Positions 1 through 6,711 of a stretch of DNA of 8,800 bases are shown here, one piece after another. The stretch covers positions 648 to 9,447 of the forward strand of contig MFOZ01000017.1 of assembly GCA_001784055.1 (NCBI GenBank). Direction: 5' to 3'. The position numbers were made by a program, and so were the translations under genes. Within the stretch, counting starts at the first letter, position 1. Every line of letters starts with the position of its first letter. The notes below the pieces were generated by a model that worked only from the letters and a program-made list of their open reading frames with translations, did no database searches and was not told where the DNA came from. Source of the stretch: Candidatus Levybacteria bacterium RIFCSPLOWO2_01_FULL_42_15 (lineage in GTDB: Bacteria; Patescibacteriota; Microgenomatia; Levybacterales; UBA12049).

Positions 1-412
1 CTGCGTGAATAGTTTTTTCCATCAGCCAATCAAAAGGTCTTTTTGACAAAGAAACTTCGCAGTGATAGACGCAATACATTCTTTTTCTTAAAAGACGCGC
101 GATAAAAGCAACAATAAATCCTTCGAATTGAGGAAGATTAATTATTACAAGGTCCGACCTTGCAACAAGAAAAAATACGTACCAAATATACCCCGGCATG
201 AAAAACCCTTTACCTATCTTACATAGGTATGGCACTCTTGTTATGTGAACGTCTAATAGCGTTTCGTTGCGTTTTAAATGTTTCTCATACTGAGTAGTCA
301 AAACGTGCACTGTATGACCTCGCTTAGCGAGCGCTTCAGCGATACGCTGCGTACAAATCGTAAGCCCGCTTATATAAGGAGCGTAATAAGAAAGCGTCAT
401 CAGAAGCTTCAT
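1..412 (-). CDS. GT4-type glycosyltransferase, N-terminal part (runs off window start)
   Basis: Reading the minus strand from the ATG at 412-410 gives 137 open codons to the window edge, so the C-terminal half is outside. The protein starts MKLLMTLSYYAPYISG, the usual first strand and glycine-containing loop of GT-B fold, family 4 glycosyltransferases. There follow an acceptor-domain helix (QRIAEALAKRGHTVHVLTT, residues about 23-41), a hydrophobic stretch GFFMPGYIWYVFFLV (about 71-85) and SDLVIINLP (about 88-96), all typical of the acceptor-binding domain. These enzymes move a sugar from an activated donor to a lipid or glycan acceptor at the cytoplasmic membrane face. The donor-binding E-x7-E region is not present in the window, so substrate and exact family cannot be set. 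It diverges from the HAD/DUF2298 pair, consistent with a surface-glycan locus. No Shine-Dalgarno precedes the ATG. A second in-frame ATG at 400-398 is possible but would remove the first strand. Confidence 0.75.
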   Translation of the reverse strand, partial: MKLLMTLSYYAPYISGLTICTQRIAEALAKRGHTVHVLTTQYEKHLKRNETLLDVHITRVPYLCKIGKGFFMPGYIWYVFFLVARSDLVIINLPQFEGFIVAFIARLLRKRMYCVYHCEVSLSKRPFDWLMEKTIHA

Positions 413-421
413 AAAATCGTG

Positions 422-438
422 TAAAATGTATTATACAT
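422..438. promoter_or_regulatory. Candidate bidirectional promoter with 13-bp palindrome
   Basis: Only 24 bases separate the divergent glycosyltransferase and HAD starts. On the minus strand a perfect TATAAT lies at 435-430, placing a start site about 11 bases before the glycosyltransferase ATG. On the plus strand TAAAAT at 422-427 is a weaker -10 candidate, which would leave the HAD message almost leaderless. Neither has a recognisable -35. Bases 426-438 form the perfect odd palindrome ATGTAT-T-ATACAT, which includes the first two bases of the HAD start codon. Confidence 0.35.
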
Positions 439-973
439 GAACATTGGGTTTGATCTTGATGGGGTGTTTATTGATAAACCCCCTTTTATTCCTAAGTGGG
501 GCATCGAGCTCTTATATAGGGAGCGATCCAAAAGCCTTTCGTACCGCTTTCCGGGAAAACCGGAACAGTTGTTGCGAAAGCTTAGCCATAAACGTATGTT
601 TCGTCCCCTTATCAAAAAAAATATAGATGTGATTATAAACCCAAAAAGACAAAACAAACACGCGTTTTTTCTCATTTCTGCGCGCTTTAGCTTTCTTCAA
701 AAAGAAACAGAAAACCTTCTGTCTTCGCACCGCCTAAAAGAACTCTTCGATGCAACATGGTTCAATGTTTCTAACATGCAGCCTCATTTGTTTAAAGAAA
801 ATGTTATTAAAAAGCTTACTATTCACAGATACGTAGATGACGATTTAGAGCTTCTTATGTTTCTTTCAAACTGTTATGCCCATATCAAATTCTTCTGGTT
901 GAACAAGAAAAAGAAAAAAGTGCTCGCTAAAAATCTCTTCGCTATACAAAATCTTTCCGACGTATTTAGATAG
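437..973 (+). CDS. HAD-superfamily hydrolase-like protein
   Basis: This 178-residue protein carries the HAD motif set in order. Motif I is FDLDGVF with nucleophile Asp6 and acid/base Asp8. Motif II is LISARF with Ser81. A motif III lysine is probably Lys120, or Lys125/126. Motif IV is YVDDD, Asp133-135. Residues about 15-75 would be a small cap. Members dephosphorylate small phosphorylated metabolites using magnesium; the substrate here is unknown. The start must be at or very near 437, because motif I begins at residue 5. No Shine-Dalgarno is visible. The stop is 2 bases before the DUF2298 start, so the two are probably translated together, which suggests a sugar-phosphate or polyprenyl-phosphate role in surface glycan assembly; this is inference only. 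The C-terminus is basic, with a run of lysines (about residues 157-161). It could alternatively be a 5'-nucleotidase-like HAD. Confidence 0.7.
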   Translation: MNIGFDLDGVFIDKPPFIPKWGIELLYRERSKSLSYRFPGKPEQLLRKLSHKRMFRPLIKKNIDVIINPKRQNKHAFFLISARFSFLQKETENLLSSHRLKELFDATWFNVSNMQPHLFKENVIKKLTIHRYVDDDLELLMFLSNCYAHIKFFWLNKKKKKVLAKNLFAIQNLSDVFR

Positions 974-975
974 CT

Positions 976-3117
976 ATGGCTTTCTCGGATATAATTTCTA
1001 TCTTTCAGTGGTGGTTGCTCCTTTTTGTTATGGGTATTCTGTTTTATCCTGTTTCATCTCGTTTATTTTCTGTATTTTCCGACAAAGGGTATATATTTTC
1101 AAAAATCCTTAGCATATCTGTTGCTACGTATATCACCTTTGTTTTAGGAACTATTGGCATTATCCGCTTTGCAAGCATCCCAACCCCTTTGTTTGCTCTT
1201 ATCCTTCTTGGGACACTCATTTTTTTGCAAGCCGTCTTTCTTAAAACGTTCTCTCTGCGAGCGGCATGGAGGAAAGAGCCTCCGTCTGTCCTTCTTCTCA
1301 TTGTGTTTGAAGAACTATTGTTTGGTGGCGCATTGTTCCTTTGGTCATATATCCGCTCCTTCCAACCGGATATTAATGGTCTTGAAAAGCTTATGGATTA
1401 TGGATTCATAAACTCCATTCTCAGAAGTGATGCTTTTCCTCCCAAAGACATGTGGTTTACGCCCTTTTCTATCAACTACTATTATTTTGGCCATCTTCTC
1501 ACCGCTGTTCTTACCAAACTCGCAGCGATTCCATCTGAAATTACCTATAATCTTATGATCGCCTCCCTCTTTGCCCTTACCATGTGCTCTTCCTTCTCCA
1601 TAGGATACAATCTTTTCGCAAACGTTCTAAAAAAAGCAGGCAGGCTTTCTTTTACCTGCGGAGTTGCTGCTGCGCTTTTGGTTACATTCTCAGGAAATTT
1701 ACATTCTGTTTACGCTTTTTTTTCTGCCTATTCCACTCAAAATCCTGTTCCGTTTTGGGATCTCGTCTTTTCCCCGTCTACATTTCCCAACTCATACTGG
1801 TACCCAAACGCGACGCGTTTTATTTATAACACGATTCATGAATTCCCCCTGTACTCGTTTATTGTTTCGGATCTGCATGGACACGTCTTAAGCATTCCCT
1901 TTGTTTTAACTATTATCGCCCTATGCCTTAAGGCCGTCCTTAACAAAACGATTCGTTTTTGGGACATAGTTCTATTTTCTTTTTTTATTGCGCTTTGCTA
2001 CATGACAAACGCATGGGACGCGCCAATCTATTTTTTCCTTATCAGTCTTGTTTTTATCTATGTATCGTATCGCAATACATTCCCTATTATTTCTTTTTTG
2101 CTAAAGAGTTTTCTCCCTTTTGCCGCACTCTTAGCGGGAGGCGCTATTCTATTCTCTCTTCCGTTCTCGCTGTTTTTTGCGCCTTTTGCATCCGGAATTG
2201 GGGTCTTATGCGCCCCTGATTTTCTGGTTCAAATAAAACACCTGGGGCCGTTTCTGTTTGAAGCGCAGCATTGTCAAAAGTCACCCGCATGGCAGCTTCT
2301 CATCCTGTATGGATTTTTTTACTTTTGGGTGGCGTCTCTTTTTGTATTCATACTCAAAAGAAAAAGAACAACAAGCAGCGATGATTTTGTCCTTATCCTC
2401 TCCTTTATATCAACTATTCTTATTCTTATTCCTGAAATCATATATGCAAAAGACATTTATCCCGCTCACTTTCGCGCAAATACCATGTTCAAACTGTCTT
2501 ACCAGGCGTTCATCATGCTCTCCCTATCAAGCGCGTATATTAGCGTGAGGATTTTGGCATTCTTACAAAAACAAATCAGAAAAATATTTTCCCTTGCATT
2601 TCTTTTCTTTCTTGTCGGATGCATTCTCTACGCTATTGTTCTTTCGTATCTAATTTTCGCAATAAGCGGATATTACGGCTCCCTCAGCAAGACGCACGGA
2701 CTAAACGGAATCTCTTATTTAAAAAATCGCTACCCCGCAGACTATGAAGCAATCATGTGGCTTAAGAAAAACATATCAGGACAGCCGGTTATTCTTGAAG
2801 CCCAAGGAGAGTCGTTTACGGATTTTTCCCGTGTTTCCTCAAACACGGGACTTCCTACGGTATTGGGCTGGATGGTGCATGAATGGCTTTGGAGAAAAAC
2901 CTATGATGTTCCTGCTCCCCGAATCGCAGACGTTAAAACCCTCTATGAATCAGAGAGTGTTAAAGAAACAAAGAGGCTGCTTAGCTTACATGACGTTTCC
3001 TATGTGTTTTTGGGAGAATTGGAGCGGCAAAAATACCAAGTGTTCGAGAAAAAGTTTGCGTCGCTGGGAAGAGTAACTTACCAATACGGCAATACAAAGA
3101 TTTATCGGATTAATTAG
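976..3117 (+). CDS. DUF2298 (YYY-type) multi-pass membrane protein
   Basis: A 713-residue protein with a dozen or more hydrophobic segments and the hallmark motifs of the DUF2298 / Chlor_Arch_YYY family: EKLMDYGFINSILRSDAFPP (137-156), NYYYFGH (167-173), HEFPLYSFIVSDLHGH (288-303), TNAWDAP (344-350), AHFRANTMFKLSYQ (497-510) and, after the last membrane segment, a soluble tail with RVSSNTGLPTVLGW (619-632) and HEWLWR (635-640). Family members occur in Chloroflexi, archaea and CPR. They resemble GT-C polytopic glycosyltransferases that use lipid-linked sugars on the outer membrane face, but no reaction is established. The first acidic motif region and the HxH at 301-303 are the best catalytic candidates. 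The ATG follows the HAD stop by 2 bases. The 3' end overlaps the LCP gene by 8 bases, tail to tail. A perfect 10-bp inverted repeat lies in the coding sequence at 2827-2850. Confidence 0.9.
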   Translation: MAFSDIISIFQWWLLLFVMGILFYPVSSRLFSVFSDKGYIFSKILSISVATYITFVLGTIGIIRFASIPTPLFALILLGTLIFLQAVFLKTFSLRAAWRKEPPSVLLLIVFEELLFGGALFLWSYIRSFQPDINGLEKLMDYGFINSILRSDAFPPKDMWFTPFSINYYYFGHLLTAVLTKLAAIPSEITYNLMIASLFALTMCSSFSIGYNLFANVLKKAGRLSFTCGVAAALLVTFSGNLHSVYAFFSAYSTQNPVPFWDLVFSPSTFPNSYWYPNATRFIYNTIHEFPLYSFIVSDLHGHVLSIPFVLTIIALCLKAVLNKTIRFWDIVLFSFFIALCYMTNAWDAPIYFFLISLVFIYVSYRNTFPIISFLLKSFLPFAALLAGGAILFSLPFSLFFAPFASGIGVLCAPDFLVQIKHLGPFLFEAQHCQKSPAWQLLILYGFFYFWVASLFVFILKRKRTTSSDDFVLILSFISTILILIPEIIYAKDIYPAHFRANTMFKLSYQAFIMLSLSSAYISVRILAFLQKQIRKIFSLAFLFFLVGCILYAIVLSYLIFAISGYYGSLSKTHGLNGISYLKNRYPADYEAIMWLKKNISGQPVILEAQGESFTDFSRVSSNTGLPTVLGWMVHEWLWRKTYDVPAPRIADVKTLYESESVKETKRLLSLHDVSYVFLGELERQKYQVFEKKFASLGRVTYQYGNTKIYRIN
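2827..2850 (+). repeat. Perfect 10-bp inverted repeat inside the DUF2298 gene
   Basis: The arms TCCCGTGTTT (2827-2836) and AAACACGGGA (2841-2850) are exact reverse complements around the loop CCTC. The element covers exactly eight codons, Ser618 to Gly625, in the conserved C-terminal motif. The RNA would fold into a strong hairpin. No U-tract follows, so it is not a standard terminator. Confidence 0.7.
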
Positions 3118-4186
3118 GAATACTGCACGTATCCGAGACGAGAACACAAGAAACATACGTGTGAATTTGTGAATAATTACCATCTCCCGCTTTGGGGATA
3201 AGCACCCAAAGGTCATTAAAGTCCTCAAGAGGCGGATTTACTAAAAGCCCGTCTTTCTGTTTTTGCTTGTCCACAACGTCAATAACGTAAGAATGTACCG
3301 ATACGTTCTCAAGCTTTTTTACAAGGCGTATAAAATCATCTATTTCTTCCTGTTTAATATCCGTATGGATACTATCGGAAAGCGTTGCGTATAAGTTGAT
3401 TATTTTAATTGGGTTAAGAAGCGTTTCTACGGAAAGCACTTTGTCCTTAAAGGTTTTGATTACTTTTTGCTGTCGTGCGCTTCTTGCAAAATCTGTGCCT
3501 TCCGCACCCGTTGCGTTGCGAGAGCGAACAAAAATAAGCGCTTGCTCCCCATTCATATGCTGTTTTCCTTTTTCAAAACCTACCTGCTGATATCTGCAAG
3601 GAAATACTTCAAAAGAAGACATCGTTGCGATCCGCAAATCAGCCTCTTGAGGATCTTGACCGCATAAATCCTCTGTTTTCTCCTCAATAGGATAATAATA
3701 ATCGTTAAAAGACTGCTCAACTTCAATATCAAGGCCGTCAGCAAAATCAATCGCTTTCACAAATCCGTCAAAATCAACACGCGCCACGTAATCAATTCGC
3801 TGGCCAAGTATTTGAGAAACCACCGCTTTTGCCAACAGAAGGCCTCCATTTTTCTTCCTGTTTTCTCCTTTGGCATATGCGGTGTTAATTTTTGCATTGA
3901 GATCAGGAACCCATAAATCACGGGGAATTGATATAAGACTGGTTTTCTTCTTTTCTATCTGAAGGCTTACGAACATAATGGTATCGGTGAGATCTGCTCC
4001 ATCATGTGAACCCCCTGCCGTTCCCAACAAAAGCGCATTAAGCGTATCGTCCTGTTTCTTAAGAACGATATCTTTGTGAAACAAAAGCTGGAACAAAACC
4101 GGAGAAAACTTCGTAAGTTCGGAGAATATTGTTACTACAAAAAATACCAACAGAACTACGCAAGTAATGAATATCTTTTTACGCAT
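3110..4186 (-). CDS. LytR-CpsA-Psr (LCP) family protein
   Basis: The 358-residue protein has a short basic N-terminus, one membrane anchor (about residues 5-21) and an extracytoplasmic LCP domain. Visible signatures are NALLLG (50-55), the acidic segment GADLTDTI (63-70), SIPRDLWV (86-93), KINTAYA (99-105), IDYVARVDFDGFVKAID (131-147), ALIFVRSR (216-223) and TDFARSARQQKVI (231-243). The conserved Asp and Arg residues are those that hold the pyrophosphate of polyprenyl-linked donors. LCP proteins transfer glycans from a lipid carrier to peptidoglycan, or to protein in some lineages. The start overlaps the end of tpiA by 8 bases (ATGCGTAA), and no separate promoter is seen, so it is probably translated from the tpiA message. 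Odd points are the extra cysteines Cys175/Cys197 in an insertion and Cys347/Cys354 at the C-terminus, which could form disulfides outside the cell. There is no LytR_C domain. Confidence 0.92.
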   Translation of the reverse strand: MRKKIFITCVVLLVFFVVTIFSELTKFSPVLFQLLFHKDIVLKKQDDTLNALLLGTAGGSHDGADLTDTIMFVSLQIEKKKTSLISIPRDLWVPDLNAKINTAYAKGENRKKNGGLLLAKAVVSQILGQRIDYVARVDFDGFVKAIDFADGLDIEVEQSFNDYYYPIEEKTEDLCGQDPQEADLRIATMSSFEVFPCRYQQVGFEKGKQHMNGEQALIFVRSRNATGAEGTDFARSARQQKVIKTFKDKVLSVETLLNPIKIINLYATLSDSIHTDIKQEEIDDFIRLVKKLENVSVHSYVIDVVDKQKQKDGLLVNPPLEDFNDLWVLIPKAGDGNYSQIHTYVSCVLVSDTCSIPN

Positions 4187-4838
4187 GATGTATCAAATCC
4201 CTAAATAAAGCGGGGTCAAGACTTGAAGAACCCACCAATACCCCATCTATATGAGGCATTACGGTAAAAGAATGCACGTTTTTAGGTGTTACGGATCCTC
4301 CGTACAACACGGTTTGTATTCCCGAATTCTCCTTAAGAAACAATGCTACTTCTTCCGCGCTTTGAGGCGTGTCCGGCTTCCCTGTTCCGATTGCAAACAC
4401 GGGTTCATACGCAACGATTTCTACCCCTTTAGGAATAGGCGTATCGGATCCCTGCGCACAATAGATGGGAAAAATTCCATGTAGATTAGCTTGATCTACT
4501 TTTTTTGCTAAGAGCTCATTGGTTTCACCACAATACTTTCTTCGCTCGGAATGACCAATAAGAACACGCGATGCAAACTCTTTAAGCTGTTTTCCATTTA
4601 CTTCTCCGGTATAGGCTCCTTCACCAAACGGAGAAATATCTTGAGCTCCAAGCATAATTGAGGATTTATGATTTACGAGGTAAGATTTAAGAACCGATAA
4701 TAGGGTAAATGGGGCACAGAGGACAACTTTTTTATTTATAAATCGTGCGTCTTGGATATTAAATCGCTCAATCCAGTCTTTAGCTTCAGAGGTGGTCTTA
4801 TAAGATTTCCAGTTGGCAACAATGAGAAGATCTTTCAT
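4179..4838 (-). CDS. tpiA: Triosephosphate isomerase, short form
   Basis: This cytoplasmic glycolytic enzyme interconverts dihydroxyacetone phosphate and glyceraldehyde 3-phosphate. The catalytic set is complete: Asn9 and Lys11 in ANWKSYK, electrophile His96 in LIGHSERRKY, base Glu145 in YEPVFAIGTGKP with the flexible loop 6, and the phosphate-binding YGGSV (179-183) and GVLVGSSSL (199-207). At 219 residues it is clearly shorter than usual bacterial forms (about 250). The loss lies between His96 and Glu145, where the segment around strand 5 and its helices is reduced to about 25 residues, a size seen in archaeal enzymes, although the motifs here are bacterial. The ATG at 4838 is preceded by GGGAG (4849-4845) with a 6-base spacer, the only clear Shine-Dalgarno in the window. 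It probably leads an operon with the LCP gene. Confidence 0.95.
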   Translation of the reverse strand: MKDLLIVANWKSYKTTSEAKDWIERFNIQDARFINKKVVLCAPFTLLSVLKSYLVNHKSSIMLGAQDISPFGEGAYTGEVNGKQLKEFASRVLIGHSERRKYCGETNELLAKKVDQANLHGIFPIYCAQGSDTPIPKGVEIVAYEPVFAIGTGKPDTPQSAEEVALFLKENSGIQTVLYGGSVTPKNVHSFTVMPHIDGVLVGSSSLDPALFRDLIHHA

Positions 4839-4851
4839 GCTTTACTCCCGC

Positions 4852-4880
4852 TTGAGCCGCGTTTGACGCGGTGATACAAT
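4852..4880 (+). promoter_or_regulatory. Candidate promoter for the helicase-FemAB operon
   Basis: TTGAGC (4852-4857), a 17-base spacer and TACAAT (4875-4880) match the housekeeping -35/-10 pattern, and TGA just before the -10 makes it an extended -10 promoter. Transcription would start near 4887, about 16 bases before the helicase ATG. No Shine-Dalgarno lies in that leader. Confidence 0.6.
4857..4871. promoter_or_regulatory. Palindrome in the promoter spacer (possible operator or leader hairpin)
   Basis: CCGCGT-TTG-ACGCGG is a perfect 6-bp inverted repeat with a 3-base centre. It fills most of the spacer between the -35 and -10 proposed for the helicase promoter. On the opposite strand it would lie in the tpiA leader, upstream of its Shine-Dalgarno. 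Either a repressor site or an RNA hairpin is possible. Confidence 0.4.
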
Positions 4881-4892
4881 TGACAGTACTTA

Positions 4893-4898
4893 ATTATA
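4893..4898 (-). promoter_or_regulatory. Candidate tpiA -10 element
   Basis: A perfect TATAAT reads on the minus strand at 4898-4893, putting a start site near 4886 and giving a leader of about 48 bases before the tpiA ATG. No good -35 is seen at the expected place, which lies inside the start of the helicase gene. The leader would contain the 4857-4871 hairpin. Confidence 0.4.
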
Positions 4899-4902
4899 CG
4901 CT

Positions 4903-6687
4903 ATGGAAAAAGATTTTCCTAGAGAGCTTAATCAAGAACAACAACAGGCAGTAACGCATACGGACGGTCCTATGATTATTCTTGCCGGCGCAGGATCCGG
5001 CAAAACGCGGGTAATCTCATATAGGGTCGTGCACCTCATCCAAAACGGGGTAGATCCTCTGCGAATTCTTTGCATCACCTTTACGAATAAGGCGGCGGGT
5101 GAAATGAAGCAAAGAATCCACCGATTTCTGGCTGAAAGGAACATCGCAACTCAACCTTTTATCGGAACATTCCATGCTCTCTGCGCCCGAATTCTCAGAA
5201 AAGAAGCGCCCCATGTCGGCATATCCCACCGATTTGTCATTTACGACCAGCAGGATCAAGTCGATGCGATAAAAGAGGCAATGAAACGCCTTGCTCTTTC
5301 CCCCAAAGATTATAAACCGTACTCCGTACTTGCCACAATCTCACAGGCAAAAAATGAGCTGATTACTCCTAACGAATACAAACAGATTGCGCGGGGACAC
5401 TTTCAAGAAATAGCTGCATCCATTTATACTATTTACCAAAGCATTCTTACAGAAAATGACGCACTTGATTTTGACGATCTTCTTCTCAAGGCAATTGAGC
5501 TATTTAAAAACCCCCGCATACAAGAGACGTACCAAAACCGCTTCCAGTATGTGTTGGTTGACGAATATCAAGATACAAATCGCGCTCAATACCTTCTTAC
5601 AAAAACACTCGCGGGGAAGAGTCGCAATATCTGCGTGGTGGGAGACTTCTCCCAAAGCATCTACAGTTTTAGGGGGGCTGATTTCCGCAATCTCTCACGC
5701 TTCAAAGAAGAGTTTAAAGACGCAAAAACGTTTTCTCTTTCCCAAAACTACCGCTCCACGCAAACCATTCTCAACGCGGCGTACGCCATCATATCAAAAA
5801 ACACAACCCATCCTGTCCTTTTTCTGTGGACGAATAACAAAGGTGGAGAACAGATTACAATCCATGAAGGAAAAAACGGGCAGGACGAAGCAACATTTAT
5901 TGTTGAAACAATAGGAAAGCTTATGTATGAAAAAAAACTTACTCTTTCCGATTTTGCCGTTCTCTACAGAACTAATGCGCAGTCCCGCATCATTGAGGAA
6001 GTTTTTCTTCTAAACGCAATTCCTTATGTTCTGGTGGGAGGAATACGCTTTTATGAAAGACGCGAGATTAAAGACGTATTGGCGTTTCTACGATGCCTTA
6101 CTAATCCAAAAGACATGGTGTCTCTGAATAGAATAGAAAAGCTCGGGAAAAACCGTACTTTGAGGTTTTTAGAATTTCAAAAATCCCACCAAGATACCAA
6201 AAAACCAACCATCGAGATTCTCGATGAAGTGCTTGAGCAAACAAACTATCTTTCTCTCTATGACAAACAAGATGAGGGAGACCGCGAACGGCTGGAAAAC
6301 ATTAAAGAGCTTCGTTCAGTTGCCATTGAGTTCCCAAATCTCACCGACTTTTTAGAAAATGTTGCTCTTGTTGAACAAGAATACACGCCAAAAGATAGTT
6401 CAGTCGTAACCCTTATGACGCTTCATGCGGCAAAAGGACTGGAATTTCCCGTAGTATTTATGGTAGGCATGGAAGAGGGAATATTTCCTCACGCAAGAAG
6501 CCTTATGGATAGAAATGAGCTGGAAGAAGAGCGCAGACTCTGCTATGTAGGCATTACGCGAGCAAAAGAAAACCTTTTCTTAACGTACGCGCAAAGAAGA
6601 CTCATTTACGGACAAAGCTCATCAGGCGTTATATCCCGCTTTATTCTGGATCTTCCGCAAGAAATTCTTGTTCACAGTTTCCCGTAG
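4903..6687 (+). CDS. Compact UvrD/PcrA-type superfamily 1A DNA helicase
   Basis: This is an ATP-driven 3'-5' DNA helicase/translocase of the UvrD/PcrA/Rep group, expected in repair and replication restart. All core motifs are present: Q-motif LNQEQQQAV (9-17), Walker A GAGSGKT (29-35), Ia TFTNKAA (59-65), Ib GTFHALC (88-94), Walker B VDEYQDTN (219-226), III GDFSQSIYSFRGAD (247-260), IV QNYRST (281-286), LYRTNAQSR (354-362), V TLMTLHAAKGLEFPVVF (503-519) and VI EEERRLCYVGITRAKE (541-556). At 594 residues it is short for the family (about 700-750). Domain 2B is cut down between Asn401 and Arg463, with no GIG-type helix-hairpin-helix, and the protein ends soon after motif VI with no C-terminal Tudor-like tail. 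Motif III has Phe-Ser where Asp or Glu is usual. The start follows a good extended -10 promoter and has no Shine-Dalgarno. FemAB follows 24 bases later, probably on the same message. Confidence 0.95.
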   Translation: MEKDFPRELNQEQQQAVTHTDGPMIILAGAGSGKTRVISYRVVHLIQNGVDPLRILCITFTNKAAGEMKQRIHRFLAERNIATQPFIGTFHALCARILRKEAPHVGISHRFVIYDQQDQVDAIKEAMKRLALSPKDYKPYSVLATISQAKNELITPNEYKQIARGHFQEIAASIYTIYQSILTENDALDFDDLLLKAIELFKNPRIQETYQNRFQYVLVDEYQDTNRAQYLLTKTLAGKSRNICVVGDFSQSIYSFRGADFRNLSRFKEEFKDAKTFSLSQNYRSTQTILNAAYAIISKNTTHPVLFLWTNNKGGEQITIHEGKNGQDEATFIVETIGKLMYEKKLTLSDFAVLYRTNAQSRIIEEVFLLNAIPYVLVGGIRFYERREIKDVLAFLRCLTNPKDMVSLNRIEKLGKNRTLRFLEFQKSHQDTKKPTIEILDEVLEQTNYLSLYDKQDEGDRERLENIKELRSVAIEFPNLTDFLENVALVEQEYTPKDSSVVTLMTLHAAKGLEFPVVFMVGMEEGIFPHARSLMDRNELEEERRLCYVGITRAKENLFLTYAQRRLIYGQSSSGVISRFILDLPQEILVHSFP

Positions 6688-6711
6688 CAACAGGGAGAAC
6701 ATCTAAACACT

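Noticed and set aside
409..675. Minus-strand 88-codon open frame opposite the HAD gene
   Set aside because: It is the shadow of the HAD gene, whose motifs are clear, and it would collide with the glycosyltransferase start region.
4880..4885. Perfect TTGACA as the helicase -35
   Set aside because: The matching -10 would fall on or inside the start of the gene. The TTGAGC / extended TACAAT pair upstream fits better.
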